A stretch of DNA of 54,923 nt from assembly GCF_028289625.1 (NCBI RefSeq), contig NZ_JANQOM010000008.1, positions 1-54,923 of the forward strand. Reading direction: 5' to 3'. Position 1 is the stretch's first letter, and each line of letters opens with the position of its first letter. Under the pieces are notes generated by a model. That model worked only from the letters and a program-made list of their open reading frames with translations. It was not told the DNA's origin and made no database searches. Source of the stretch: Winogradskyella sp. Lineage in GTDB: Bacteria > Bacteroidota > Bacteroidia > Flavobacteriales > Flavobacteriaceae. This document shows, one piece after another, positions 36,748 to 45,394 of the stretch. The translations under genes and the position numbers were made by a program.

Positions 36748-37251
36748 ATGGAATATGTAGAAGCAAAAGAAAAATTTATCAGCACTTGGGGAAGCTTGGG
36801 TACACTTTGGGGTATTAATAAAGCCATGGCCCAAATCCAAGCCCTGCTGTTTATTTCTACAAAACCATTGTCCATGGAAGATATTATGGAAGAACTTAAA
36901 ATCTCCCGTGGTAACACGAGTATGAATCTAAGACAGCTTATTAATTGGGGCATTGTCACCAAGGTTTTGGTTTCAGGTGAACGCAAGGAGTTCTTCACCA
37001 CTGAAAAGGACGTACAAGAACTGGCTCGAACTATAGCAAAAGAACGAAGCCGAAGAGAGATAAAACCGGTGATTAAAGTTTTGGAAGAAGTCTCCTCCAT
37101 TAAAGATGATGGCACGGAAAACACTAAAGAATTGATAAAGCAAACTAAAGCCTTAAAGGATTTAACAGACGATTTGGATACTTTAATGAACAAACTCGTA
37201 AACCAAAAACAAAACTGGTTAACGAAGTCGGTCTTAAAGCTGATGAAATAA
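36748..37251 (+). CDS. GbsR/MarR family transcriptional regulator
   Basis: A 167-residue winged-helix regulator. The HTH spans about residues 35-80: PLSMEDIMEELKISRGNTSM, then NLRQLINWGIVTKV, typical of the GbsR group. A helical C-terminus (EELIKQTKAL-type) probably dimerises. The start is the ATG at 36748; an in-frame TTG at 36733 lies inside the -7 element. The palindrome at 36703-36720 may be its own operator. Downstream genes in the same direction encode two small membrane proteins and a methyltransferase, which are candidate targets. Confidence 0.9.
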   Translation: MEYVEAKEKFISTWGSLGTLWGINKAMAQIQALLFISTKPLSMEDIMEELKISRGNTSMNLRQLINWGIVTKVLVSGERKEFFTTEKDVQELARTIAKERSRREIKPVIKVLEEVSSIKDDGTENTKELIKQTKALKDLTDDLDTLMNKLVNQKQNWLTKSVLKLMK

Positions 37252-37306
37252 AAGTAAATTTTTTTAAACCAAACTTTCAATTTTTTCTGAAATTTTAAAA
37301 ACATAA

Positions 37307-37657
37307 ATGAGCTACAACTTAATTACATACTTCATATATCTGCCAATTATCTGCTTCATTATGATAAAAATTGGATGGTTAGTTTATAAAAACGGGGAGA
37401 TTTTCTTACTAAATCTGTTTGATGGCAATATAGATTTAGTAAGAAGCATCAATATGATTTTACTAATTGGATATTACTTAACAAATATTGGCTATGCCAT
37501 AATAACTATAGCATATTGGGGACATGTTTCAAGTCTTGGTGAAATGGTTGGTTCATTGAGTAAAACTCTAGGTAAAATAATCTTACTACTAGCTGTACTG
37601 CATTACAACAATATTTTCTGGCTAAAGCAAATCGAAAAATCAAAACTTTTAAAATAA
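37307..37657 (+). CDS. Small membrane protein, tandem paralogue 1
   Basis: A 116-residue protein with three hydrophobic segments (FIYLPIICFIMIKIGWLVY; MILLIGYYLTNIGYAII; LGKIILLLAVLHYNNIF). I recognise no named family. It is clearly related to the next protein: the order YLPI, YKNGEIFLLNLFDGNIDL, YLTNIGYAI in this one matches YLPI, FKNGRIFMIDIFKGKEDI, YLINIGFAL in the other. It starts 55 bases after the GbsR gene, and its stop is 6 bases before the second copy, so all three are probably one transcript. Confidence 0.65.
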   Translation: MSYNLITYFIYLPIICFIMIKIGWLVYKNGEIFLLNLFDGNIDLVRSINMILLIGYYLTNIGYAIITIAYWGHVSSLGEMVGSLSKTLGKIILLLAVLHYNNIFWLKQIEKSKLLK

Positions 37658-37663
37658 TAAATT

Positions 37664-38050
37664 ATGGAAAATTCTAAAATCATCATCGGTTACATTATTT
37701 ATCTACCTATAGTTATCATACTTACTATCTACATTTCTAAAATGCTTTTCAAAAATGGTAGAATCTTCATGATAGACATTTTTAAGGGCAAAGAGGATAT
37801 TGCATTGGCAACAAATAAGTTGTTTGAAATTGGATTTTATTTAATCAACATTGGCTTTGCTCTATACATAATGGAAATATATTACCATAAGCATAGTGAA
37901 ATGAGCTATCAAACACTAATGGAAATACTGAGTAAAAAAATTGGCGGCTTCACTATTTACTTAGGGATTATGCTATTTCTAAACCTATTCCTATTCTTCA
38001 GAGGTAGAGGTATATCTAGAAAGACGTTAATGAAACCCAATCAGCAATAA
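37664..38050 (+). CDS. Small membrane protein, tandem paralogue 2
   Basis: A 128-residue protein with three hydrophobic segments (IIIGYIIYLPIVIILTIYI; LFEIGFYLINIGFALYIM; GGFTIYLGIMLFLNLFLFF) and a basic C-terminal tail (RGRGISRKTLMKPNQQ). It is a diverged copy of the protein 6 bases upstream. Two related copies side by side suggest either a heteromeric membrane complex or a tandem duplication. Function is unknown. Confidence 0.65.
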   Translation: MENSKIIIGYIIYLPIVIILTIYISKMLFKNGRIFMIDIFKGKEDIALATNKLFEIGFYLINIGFALYIMEIYYHKHSEMSYQTLMEILSKKIGGFTIYLGIMLFLNLFLFFRGRGISRKTLMKPNQQ

Positions 38051-38067
38051 TTCAAAATCAATACATA

Positions 38068-38949
38068 ATGAAAACACAAAGTATACCCTACACTAATTAC
38101 AAAGAACAGAACCGAATAGACATGGTAGATTTTTATAACGAAGCTACCGAAGATTATGAGTTTTGGAGTAACGATTACAACATGCATTTTGGTTACTTCA
38201 TCCCCTTTAAAACCAATCCGTTTAAGCGCGATTCCATGCTTAACCAAATGAATAGACAGGTCATAAAACGACTTCATATAGGTAAAACCAAAAACCGTCT
38301 TGTAGATTTGGGTTGTGGTATGGGAGCTACTATGCGCTATGCTTTAAAACACTACAAAAATGTAATGGCTTATGGTGTAACACTATCTAACTTTCAAGTA
38401 CAGAAAGGGAATGAATTGCTTAAAGGAAAAAATGGCATTATCCTAAAGGAAAACTACAACAACACATCGTTTCAGTCCAATTCTTTTGATTCTGCCTTGG
38501 CAATAGAAAGCTTTTGCCACTCGGGTCATGATTATAATTCCTTAAAAGAAATGCACCGAATTCTAAAACCTGGTGGACGCTTTGTAATAGCAGACGCTTT
38601 TTTAAAAAAAGACAAAACAAAACTCTGCAAAGGCGGTAAATATGCGTACAATAAATTGTGTAGCCACTGGAATCTGGAAAAATTAGAAACCCATCAATTC
38701 ATCAAAGCAAAACTAGAGGAATTAGGCTTTATTGGTATCAAAGTTGAAGATGTGTCATTTAGGGTTGCACCTTCGGTACTTCATGTTCCTTTTGCAATTA
38801 CAGGATTTATACTAAAAAAGCTATTTGGTTTCAACACCATTAAAAGAGAAAGCTTCCATAATCTAAAGGGGTCATTTTACGCACTATTATCTGGCTTGCA
38901 TATGAAAAGCTTTGGATATTATATGATTAGTGCCACCAAAAGCTCGTAA
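38068..38949 (+). CDS. Class I SAM-dependent methyltransferase (UbiE/tocopherol-MT-like)
   Basis: A 293-residue methyltransferase. Motif I is LVDLGCGMGATMRYALKH; MAYGVTLSNFQVQKGNELL continues the nucleotide fold and resembles the small-molecule group that includes gamma-tocopherol and sarcosine methyltransferases (GVTLSxxQ). NSFDSALAIESFCH is motif post-II, and LKPGGRFVIADAF motif III. The C-terminal 60 residues contain hydrophobic patches (FAITGFILKKLFGF), so a lipid substrate is possible. It starts 17 bases after the second small membrane protein and may belong to the same operon. The substrate is unknown. Confidence 0.85.
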   Translation: MKTQSIPYTNYKEQNRIDMVDFYNEATEDYEFWSNDYNMHFGYFIPFKTNPFKRDSMLNQMNRQVIKRLHIGKTKNRLVDLGCGMGATMRYALKHYKNVMAYGVTLSNFQVQKGNELLKGKNGIILKENYNNTSFQSNSFDSALAIESFCHSGHDYNSLKEMHRILKPGGRFVIADAFLKKDKTKLCKGGKYAYNKLCSHWNLEKLETHQFIKAKLEELGFIGIKVEDVSFRVAPSVLHVPFAITGFILKKLFGFNTIKRESFHNLKGSFYALLSGLHMKSFGYYMISATKSS

Positions 38950-38986
38950 AATGTAAAAGTCTGTTTTAGAAGTTAATATTTTATCC

Positions 38987-38994
38987 TATTTTTG
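38987..38994 (+). promoter_or_regulatory. -7 element TATTTTTG upstream of the ECF sigma gene
   Basis: TATTTTTG matches TAnnTTTG and lies 21 bases upstream of the sigma factor ATG at 39016. No -33 TTG at the right distance is seen. Confidence 0.45.
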
Positions 38995-39015
38995 ATGAAG
39001 CAATGAGATGTATTA

Positions 39016-39570
39016 ATGGCTGACCATAAAATAGACCCTAATAACTGGATTAATTTATATTCAGACTACCTGTTTAACTATACGATTTCTAGAGTTAGTG
39101 ATAGGGAAATGGCACAGGATTTAGTTTCAGAAACTTTTTTGGCAGGACTTAAATCCATGGCTAATTTTAAAGGTGAAGCCAGCGAACGCACTTGGTTAAT
39201 CTCTATCCTTAAACGCAAGATTATCGACTACTATCGCAAAATAAATTCTAACAAAGGTAAAGCCGAAGTTAGAATGAGTTATAATAGCGATACTGAAGCT
39301 GAAGGTGATTGGCTTGAAGAACGCGTCGCCGATCCGTTTGATAAAACGGCCGAAGATAAAATAGAAAACTCTGAATTGGGTGATGCCATATATGATTGTA
39401 TGGGTAAATTACCAGAGAAACAAGCTGAAGTTTTTAAGATGAAAACGATTTTAGGTTACGATACAGAAACGATTTGTAATGAATTAGAAATAACTGCGTC
39501 TAACCTTTGGGTAATCATCCATAGAGCAAGGACAGCTCTGGCGGATTGCATGGAAAAAAATTGGTTTTAA
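39016..39570 (+). CDS. ECF-type RNA polymerase sigma factor
   Basis: A 184-residue sigma-70 family regulator. Region 2 is DREMAQDLVSETFLAGLK then RTWLISILKRKIIDYYRK; region 4 is LPEKQAEVFKMKTILGYD then ETICNELEITASNLWVIIHR. These fit an extracytoplasmic-function sigma factor. The next gene, 4 bases downstream, encodes an 85-residue protein that resembles a shortened zinc-finger anti-sigma factor. The regulon is unknown. The gene is followed by a convergent UbiA-like gene. Confidence 0.92.
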   Translation: MADHKIDPNNWINLYSDYLFNYTISRVSDREMAQDLVSETFLAGLKSMANFKGEASERTWLISILKRKIIDYYRKINSNKGKAEVRMSYNSDTEAEGDWLEERVADPFDKTAEDKIENSELGDAIYDCMGKLPEKQAEVFKMKTILGYDTETICNELEITASNLWVIIHRARTALADCMEKNWF

Positions 39571-39574
39571 TACA

Positions 39575-39832
39575 ATGAAAAAAAGTCTTTTATTTATAAG
39601 TTGTGAGGAAGCACAACATATTTGCGACAAAAGGCAATATGGTGAAGCTACTGGCTGGGAGCGTGTTAAATTAGGCATCAGACTCTCTTGGTGTCGTATT
39701 ACTCAGGCTTATGTTAATAGAAATAATAAGTTAACCGAAGTGATACAAAAAGCCGATGTGGATTGCTTAAACAATGATGAGCGTAGTAAGCTTAAACAGC
39801 AATTCGAGGAAGAGCTAGCCAAGCATCAATAG
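39575..39832 (+). CDS. Small candidate anti-sigma factor (degenerate zf-HC2-like)
   Basis: An 85-residue protein that begins SCEEAQHICDKRQYGEATGW and continues ERVKLGIRLSWCRITQAYVN. This follows the layout of zf-HC2 anti-sigma domains (C-x-E-A then a helix then HxxxCxxC), but only one Cys remains in the second half and the His is missing. There is no transmembrane segment, unlike most membrane anti-sigma factors. Its position 4 bases after the sigma gene supports the pairing. Its 3' end overlaps the convergent UbiA-like gene by 18 bases. Confidence 0.6.
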   Translation: MKKSLLFISCEEAQHICDKRQYGEATGWERVKLGIRLSWCRITQAYVNRNNKLTEVIQKADVDCLNNDERSKLKQQFEEELAKHQ

Positions 39833-40648
39833 TATTGCCAACCACAGTATTGGCACACTTTCCACCCAAAATGCACTGTAATATTTTGATTGGTTTTTGT
39901 TTGAAAACAGCAAAAACAAAAGTGATACAAATAGGATAATCACTGTCGAAATTATGGCATCATAATCTATGTCATCCTTAAAATATTCCAAGAAAAAAAA
40001 TATCAATAGTAAAAACACTCCAATGGTCTTAGTTTTTTTGATGCCAATTCTTTGGGGTACAGTTGCTAGTTTTATACTGTCATAATTAAGATCTCTAATT
40101 TCGAACGGCAAGGTCAAAACTATAACGAGCACAAATCGTTGGATAAAAGTAATGACTGTATCTGAATTGATACTTACTTCAACCTCAATTAACGGAAGAG
40201 ATACTGTAGTAAAAGCCCAAACCAAGGCAATGACATAAATCTTCAGGCCACTTATTTGCCTTAGATTCTTCTGTTCGTCTCTAAAATAGCGTATCGGCAC
40301 CAAAGGAATAGCATATAAAAATGTAATAAGCCCAAATATTGATAAATATACAAGCGAATTGACGCTTAGTTCAATCGCATAGTAACACATCGCAATAAAG
40401 GCCATTAATGAAAATATCTGAATCGTTTTCAGCCAACCAGCCAATCGCCTATGATGAAACTTGGTGATACCAAAATACTTTATGAAGTTATAAGCTGTTA
40501 TCGTAGCAAAAAACACAAAATAAAGCACATCTCTAGAATAAGCCAATTCAAATTGGAGTAACGTCACCCAAGTGAAAGAATAAACAGCAAGTGCAACATG
40601 TATACTACTATTTATATAAAAATTAAGTAAACGCTTTAAAATCCCCAT
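39815..40648 (-). CDS. UbiA-like prenyltransferase superfamily membrane protein
   Basis: A 277-residue protein with about eight or nine transmembrane helices. AYNFIKYFG (about residues 51-59) and PFEIRDLNYDSIKLATVP (about 180-197) sit where UbiA prenyltransferases have their two Asp-rich motifs; the first motif lacks the usual NDxxD, the second keeps DLNYD. Activity is thus uncertain. Flavobacteria carry many uncharacterised UbiA-like proteins. A minus-strand TATTTTTG (40660-40653) ends 4 bases before its ATG, predicting a leaderless mRNA. Confidence 0.7.
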   Translation of the reverse strand: MGILKRLLNFYINSSIHVALAVYSFTWVTLLQFELAYSRDVLYFVFFATITAYNFIKYFGITKFHHRRLAGWLKTIQIFSLMAFIAMCYYAIELSVNSLVYLSIFGLITFLYAIPLVPIRYFRDEQKNLRQISGLKIYVIALVWAFTTVSLPLIEVEVSINSDTVITFIQRFVLVIVLTLPFEIRDLNYDSIKLATVPQRIGIKKTKTIGVFLLLIFFFLEYFKDDIDYDAIISTVIILFVSLLFLLFSNKNQSKYYSAFWVESVPILWLAILLMLG

Positions 40649-40652
40649 TAAA

Positions 40653-40660
40653 CAAAAATA
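40653..40660 (-). promoter_or_regulatory. -7 element TATTTTTG of the UbiA-like gene
   Basis: Minus-strand TATTTTTG matches TAnnTTTG and lies 4 bases from the ATG at 40648. No -33 TTG is seen. Confidence 0.45.
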
Positions 40661-40697
40661 ATCAATGTGTTAATAACACGTATTTTCGGTTAAAAAC

Positions 40698-40717
40698 TTT
40701 AGTTTACATTAACTAAA
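40698..40717. promoter_or_regulatory. Inverted repeat upstream of gcvP
   Basis: TTTAGTT (40698-40704) and AACTAAA (40711-40717) are 7-bp perfect inverted arms with a 6-base spacer. They lie over the expected -33 position relative to the -7 element at 40735, so this may be an operator for gcvP. No regulator gene is adjacent. Confidence 0.4.
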
Positions 40718-40734
40718 AACAGAGGCTATTTCCG

Positions 40735-40742
40735 TATTTTTG
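40735..40742 (+). promoter_or_regulatory. -7 element TATTTTTG of gcvP
   Basis: TATTTTTG matches TAnnTTTG, 28 bases upstream of the gcvP ATG at 40771. The leader is too short for a glycine riboswitch. Confidence 0.5.
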
Positions 40743-40770
40743 CATATCAAAAAAATTAGCTGATTTTAGA

Positions 40771-43620
40771 ATGGACACAACCTCTTTTGCACTTAGACAT
40801 ATTGGCCCGAATTCAGACGAAGAAAAAGCCATGTTAAATACTATCGGTGTTACCAGTATTGAACAACTAGTTTCTGAAACTATACCTGCTGGTATTCGTC
40901 TCAAAAAGGATTTAGATTTGGATGCTGCTATGAGCGAGCAAGATTATCTTGATCATATCTATAAATTGTCGCAACTCAACAAAGTTTACAAATCATATAT
41001 AGGCTTAGGATACCACCCTTCAAATTTACCAGCTGTAATACAGCGCAATATTTTAGAAAACCCTGGTTGGTATACGGCGTATACGCCTTATCAGGCCGAG
41101 ATTGCACAAGGACGTTTAGAAGCCCTTTTAAATTTTCAGACCATGGTGATTGACCTTACCGGAATGGAAATTGCCAATGCCTCGTTATTGGATGAAAGTA
41201 CTGCAGCAGCAGAGGCCATGGGTTTATTATTTGCGGTTAGGGATAGAGCTCAAAAAAAAGCAGGCGTTAATAAGTTCTTTGTTTCAGATTTAGTCTTGCC
41301 GCAGACGATTGCTTTATTAAAAACTAGAGCAACTCCTATAGGAGTAGAATTAGTAATTGGTAACGAATCGCAATTCAATCTTACTGAAGAATTTTTTGGT
41401 GCACTTTTACAATATCCAGGCAAAAATGGTCAGATTACTGATATTAAGTCCTTCATAGAAAAAGCCAACGCTTCAAACATTAAAGTGGCAGTAGCAGCAG
41501 ACATTCTAAGTCTTATTAAGCTTGAAGCACCTGGTAAATTTGGAGCAGATGTGGTTGTTGGTACAACGCAACGTTTTGGTATTCCAATGGGTTACGGTGG
41601 CCCTCATGCGGCTTATTTTGCCACCAAAGAAGCCTATAAACGTGATGTCCCAGGAAGGATTATTGGAGTTACTAAAGACGCCAATGGCAATAGAGCGTTG
41701 CGTATGGCATTACAGACCAGAGAACAACATATAAAACGCGACAAAGCAACTTCAAACATATGTACTGCACAAGTACTATTAGCCGTAATGGCAGGTATGT
41801 ATGCTGTTTATCACGGTCCAAAAGGTTTAACCTTTATCGCTGATAAAGTAAAAAACACGACCTCAACCCTATCCAATGCTCTTGAAGATTTAGGTTTAGA
41901 ACAAGTCAATACACATTATTTTGATACGATTCAAATCAAAGCTAATGCGGTTAAGGTAAAATACGAAGCTGAAAAAAAAGAAGTAAACTTTTATTATCCC
42001 GATAAGGATACAGTCACCATTTCAATTAACGAAACTACAACAGTTTCAGATTTAAATGAAATCATTGCAATTTTTGAAACTGTCATAGGACAAAAAACAA
42101 ATACTATTGTTTCGATTTCGGAGGCAGATACAATTCCGGAAGGATTGAAACGCCAAACGGACTTTTTAAGCTTTGATGTGTTTGATTCCTACCATTCCGA
42201 GACCGAATTAATGCGTTACATCAAAAGATTAGAGCGTAAAGATTTGGCCTTAAACCACTCCATGATATCTCTTGGTTCTTGTACCATGAAACTTAATGCG
42301 GCCGCGGAGATGTTACCCTTGAGTTGGAGCAGCTGGGGAAATATGCATCCTTTTGCACCCGAAGAACAAGCCGCAGGTTACCAATTTATGTTAAAGGCTT
42401 TAGAGGATCAATTGACAGAAATTACAGGTTTTGCAGCGACATCCTTGCAACCAAATTCTGGCGCCCAAGGAGAGTTTGCTGGTCTTATGGTGATAAGGGC
42501 TTATCACGAATCTCGTGGTGACCATCATAGAAATATTTGTTTAATCCCTTCTTCTGCACACGGCACCAATCCTGCAAGTGCAGTTATGGCTGGTATGAAA
42601 GTTGTTGTTACCAAAGCCTCAGAAGATGGAAACATTGATGTTGATGATTTAAAGGAAAAGGCCGAACTGCACAAAGATAATCTTGCTGCATTAATGGTCA
42701 CCTACCCTTCTACCCATGGTGTTTATGAATCTGCGATTAAAGATATAACGCAAATTATTCATGATAATGGCGGACAAGTCTATATGGATGGAGCTAATAT
42801 GAATGCCCAAGTTGGTTTGACCAACCCAGGAAATATTGGTGCAGACGTGTGCCACCTTAACTTACATAAAACATTTGCCATTCCACATGGTGGAGGCGGA
42901 CCTGGCGTTGGTCCTATTTGTGTGGCTAAACAATTAGTGCCTTTCCTTCCTGGAAACCCAATAATAAAGACTGGTGGACATCAAGCCATATCGGCAATTT
43001 CAGCAGCACCATTTGGTTCTTCATTAGCTTGTATTATTTCATATGGTTATATCAAAATGCTTGGTGCTGGTGGATTAAAAAAAGCTACTGAAGTCGCCAT
43101 CCTTAATGCTAATTATATCAAAGAGCGCTTAGAAGGTTATTATGACACGCTTTACACTGGCGAAAATGGACGTGCAGCACACGAAATGATTATAGACTGT
43201 CGTGATTTTAAAGCAAAAGGTATTGAAGTATCTGATATTGCCAAACGTTTGATGGACTATGGCTTCCATGCGCCAACTGTTTCGTTTCCTGTTGCTGGTA
43301 CAATGATGATAGAGCCTACAGAAAGTGAGAGTAAAGCAGAAATGGATCGTTTTTGCGATGCTTTAATTTCCATTAGAGCAGAAATTGATAAAGCCACAAA
43401 AGAAGAGACAAACAATGTATTGAAGAATGCACCTCATACTATGGATATGCTAACTTCCGACGAATGGTTACTACCATATACGAGACAAGAAGCTGCGTTT
43501 CCTTTAGATTATATAAGGGACAATAAGTTTTGGCCAAGTGTAAGACGAGTAGATGATGCTTATGGCGATAGAAATCTGATTTGTAGTTGTGCGCCTATTG
43601 AACAATATATTGAAGCCTAG
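40771..43620 (+). CDS. gcvP: Glycine dehydrogenase (decarboxylating), P-protein of glycine cleavage
   Basis: PLP-dependent P-protein that decarboxylates glycine and passes the aminomethyl group to the H-protein. At 949 residues it is the fused, homodimer-type enzyme with both halves in one chain. The PLP lysine is Lys700 in LNLHKTFAIPHGGGGPG. FALRHIGP at the start and STHGVYES later are typical of the family. Other gcv genes (gcvT, gcvH) are not nearby. It has its own promoter and an inverted repeat over the -33 region. Confidence 0.97.
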   Translation: MDTTSFALRHIGPNSDEEKAMLNTIGVTSIEQLVSETIPAGIRLKKDLDLDAAMSEQDYLDHIYKLSQLNKVYKSYIGLGYHPSNLPAVIQRNILENPGWYTAYTPYQAEIAQGRLEALLNFQTMVIDLTGMEIANASLLDESTAAAEAMGLLFAVRDRAQKKAGVNKFFVSDLVLPQTIALLKTRATPIGVELVIGNESQFNLTEEFFGALLQYPGKNGQITDIKSFIEKANASNIKVAVAADILSLIKLEAPGKFGADVVVGTTQRFGIPMGYGGPHAAYFATKEAYKRDVPGRIIGVTKDANGNRALRMALQTREQHIKRDKATSNICTAQVLLAVMAGMYAVYHGPKGLTFIADKVKNTTSTLSNALEDLGLEQVNTHYFDTIQIKANAVKVKYEAEKKEVNFYYPDKDTVTISINETTTVSDLNEIIAIFETVIGQKTNTIVSISEADTIPEGLKRQTDFLSFDVFDSYHSETELMRYIKRLERKDLALNHSMISLGSCTMKLNAAAEMLPLSWSSWGNMHPFAPEEQAAGYQFMLKALEDQLTEITGFAATSLQPNSGAQGEFAGLMVIRAYHESRGDHHRNICLIPSSAHGTNPASAVMAGMKVVVTKASEDGNIDVDDLKEKAELHKDNLAALMVTYPSTHGVYESAIKDITQIIHDNGGQVYMDGANMNAQVGLTNPGNIGADVCHLNLHKTFAIPHGGGGPGVGPICVAKQLVPFLPGNPIIKTGGHQAISAISAAPFGSSLACIISYGYIKMLGAGGLKKATEVAILNANYIKERLEGYYDTLYTGENGRAAHEMIIDCRDFKAKGIEVSDIAKRLMDYGFHAPTVSFPVAGTMMIEPTESESKAEMDRFCDALISIRAEIDKATKEETNNVLKNAPHTMDMLTSDEWLLPYTRQEAAFPLDYIRDNKFWPSVRRVDDAYGDRNLICSCAPIEQYIEA

Positions 43621-43726
43621 ATAAGTGGTTGAACATCGTAAAACAACATCTATTTTTCGTCTTATATAATTAAATATGGTTACATTGGCGTTTCTGTATA
43701 TAACATTATTTTAGAACCCCACGTTT

Positions 43727-44785
43727 ATGAACATTAAAATAACAGGAACAGGTAGCTATATCCCTAAAAGTATAGAAAAAAATGAAGATTTTCATCAACA
43801 CATATTTCTTAACAGCGACGGCTCCTCAATAGATTATCCTAGTGAAGTCATCGTAGAAAAGTTTAAAGCTATTACTGGCATTGTTGAGAGACGTTATGTA
43901 GACGACCAATTAGTTGCTTCGGATATTGGTTTTCTTGCCGCACAAAAAGCAATAGATGATGCTAATGCTAATCCCGAAGAGATTGATTATATCATATGTT
44001 CCCATAATTTTGGAGACGTTAAGGCCAATACTATTCAGAGTGACATATTACCGTGTTTAGCATCGCGTATTAAGCATAGACTGAGAATAAAAAATCCGAA
44101 ATGTGTAGCTTATGATATTCTCTTTGGCTGTCCAGGATGGGTAGAAGGCGTTATACAAGCCAAAGCTTTTATAAAAGCCGGAATGGCAAAACGATGTTTA
44201 GTTATCGGAGCTGAAACATTATCGCGTGTAGTTGATAAACACGATAGGGATTCTATGATTTATTCTGATGGTGCAGGTGCTAGTATTGTTGAGATTTCTG
44301 ACGATGATAGTGGTATATTAGCGCATGAGTCAGCATCTTTCACCTACGATGAGGCCTATTACTTATTCTTTGGAAATTCAAACAATAAAGATTTATGTCC
44401 CGATACGCGCTACATAAAAATGCATGGTCGAAAAATTTATGAATTTGCGTTGACCAATGTAGCTCAAGCCATGAAGGATTGTTTAGATAAAAGTGGTGTG
44501 GATATATCAGAAGTAAAAAAGGTATTAATCCATCAGGCCAACGAAAAAATGGACGAAGCCATTATTAAACGTTTTTACAGATTATTCAAAGCCCAAGCAC
44601 CTGAAGATATTATGCCAATGAGCATCCACAAACTAGGTAATAGCTCTGTTGCCACGGTACCAACCCTTTTTGATTTAATTAGAAACAATCAGCTTGATAA
44701 ACACCAAATCAACAAAGGTGATATTATTATATTTGCAAGTGTAGGTGCTGGTATGCATCTCAATGCGATTGTTTACCGATATTAA
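43727..44785 (+). CDS. 3-oxoacyl-ACP synthase III family protein (KAS III-like)
   Basis: A 352-residue thiolase-fold condensing enzyme. The triad is complete: Cys135 in LFGCPGWVEG, His269 in LIHQANEKM, Asn305 in LGNSSVATVP. The wording of the N-terminus (GTGSYIPKSIEKNEDFHQHI) and the CPGW around the nucleophile differ from housekeeping FabH, so it is likely a specialised KAS III acting in a lipid or pigment pathway. It is followed by a methyltransferase 34 bases on and a glycosyltransferase, which may form one pathway. Product unknown. Confidence 0.88.
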   Translation: MNIKITGTGSYIPKSIEKNEDFHQHIFLNSDGSSIDYPSEVIVEKFKAITGIVERRYVDDQLVASDIGFLAAQKAIDDANANPEEIDYIICSHNFGDVKANTIQSDILPCLASRIKHRLRIKNPKCVAYDILFGCPGWVEGVIQAKAFIKAGMAKRCLVIGAETLSRVVDKHDRDSMIYSDGAGASIVEISDDDSGILAHESASFTYDEAYYLFFGNSNNKDLCPDTRYIKMHGRKIYEFALTNVAQAMKDCLDKSGVDISEVKKVLIHQANEKMDEAIIKRFYRLFKAQAPEDIMPMSIHKLGNSSVATVPTLFDLIRNNQLDKHQINKGDIIIFASVGAGMHLNAIVYRY

Positions 44786-44819
44786 TCATAAGATTTTCCG
44801 ATTTTCTCGGATAACAACT

Positions 44820-45347
44820 ATGTACGAGAAAACCTTCCCAAATAAGCGCTTTAGATTAACCCTAGAGTTTCTTAAAAAACATGTAGACCCATCAGAATCT
44901 ATTCTGGATTTAGGCGTTAAAAATCCTTTTTCAGAGATTTTGATTTCTGAAGGTTATAAGGTTGAAAACACTAAAGGTGAAGATTTGGACGAGAACCGCT
45001 CTACAATAGAAAACTCAAATGCCAAGGTCGTAACAGCCTTAGAAATATTTGAGCATCTTTTATCGCCTTATGAAGTTTTAAAATCGATAAAAGCCAATAA
45101 GTTAGTGATTAGTGTACCTTTAAAATTATGGTTTGCTTCTGCTTATAAGAATGAATATGATAAGTGGGACAGGCATTACCATGAATTTGAAGATTGGCAA
45201 CTGGATTGGCTATTAGAAAAAACGGGATGGACCATAAAAGATCGTGCTAAATGGACGAATCCTGTAAAAAAACTTGGTATTAGACCAATTCTAAGACAAT
45301 TTACTAATCGTTATTACATAGTTTACGCTGAAAGAAATCCCAAATAA
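44820..45347 (+). CDS. SAM-dependent methyltransferase, class I type
   Basis: From ATG 44820 the protein has 175 residues. SILDLGVKNPFSEIL takes the place of motif I (a diverged form of the usual GxGxG), VVTALEIFEHLLSPYEVL is the post-II region and LVISVPLKLWF the motif III strand. The open frame extends upstream to 44745 inside the KAS III gene, but that part is not methyltransferase-like, so 44820 is chosen. The substrate is unknown. It lies between KAS III and glycosyltransferase genes. Confidence 0.75.
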   Translation: MYEKTFPNKRFRLTLEFLKKHVDPSESILDLGVKNPFSEILISEGYKVENTKGEDLDENRSTIENSNAKVVTALEIFEHLLSPYEVLKSIKANKLVISVPLKLWFASAYKNEYDKWDRHYHEFEDWQLDWLLEKTGWTIKDRAKWTNPVKKLGIRPILRQFTNRYYIVYAERNPK

Positions 45348-45382
45348 CAATCTCTAAACAACAAATTGCGATTGGATTTATT

Positions 45383-45390
45383 TAGTTTTG
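45383..45390 (+). promoter_or_regulatory. -7 element TAGTTTTG of the glycosyltransferase gene
   Basis: TAGTTTTG matches TAnnTTTG and ends 4 bases before the TTG at 45395, the same spacing as at rarA and the GbsR gene. This supports the TTG start and a leaderless mRNA. No -33 TTG at normal distance is seen. Confidence 0.45.
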
Positions 45391-45394
45391 GAAC

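Noticed and set aside
36723..37304. Long minus-strand open frame (193 codons) opposite the GbsR/MarR gene
   Set aside because: It is a shadow of the real gene on the plus strand; its translation is low-complexity Phe/Leu/Ser and has no recognisable domain or promoter.
40649..40770. Glycine riboswitch upstream of gcvP
   Set aside because: The predicted leader after the -7 element is only about 25 bases; no room for an aptamer.
44797..44811. Hairpin TCCGA-TTTTC-TCGGA before the methyltransferase at 44820
   Set aside because: Only a 5-bp stem with no T-tract and no promoter context.
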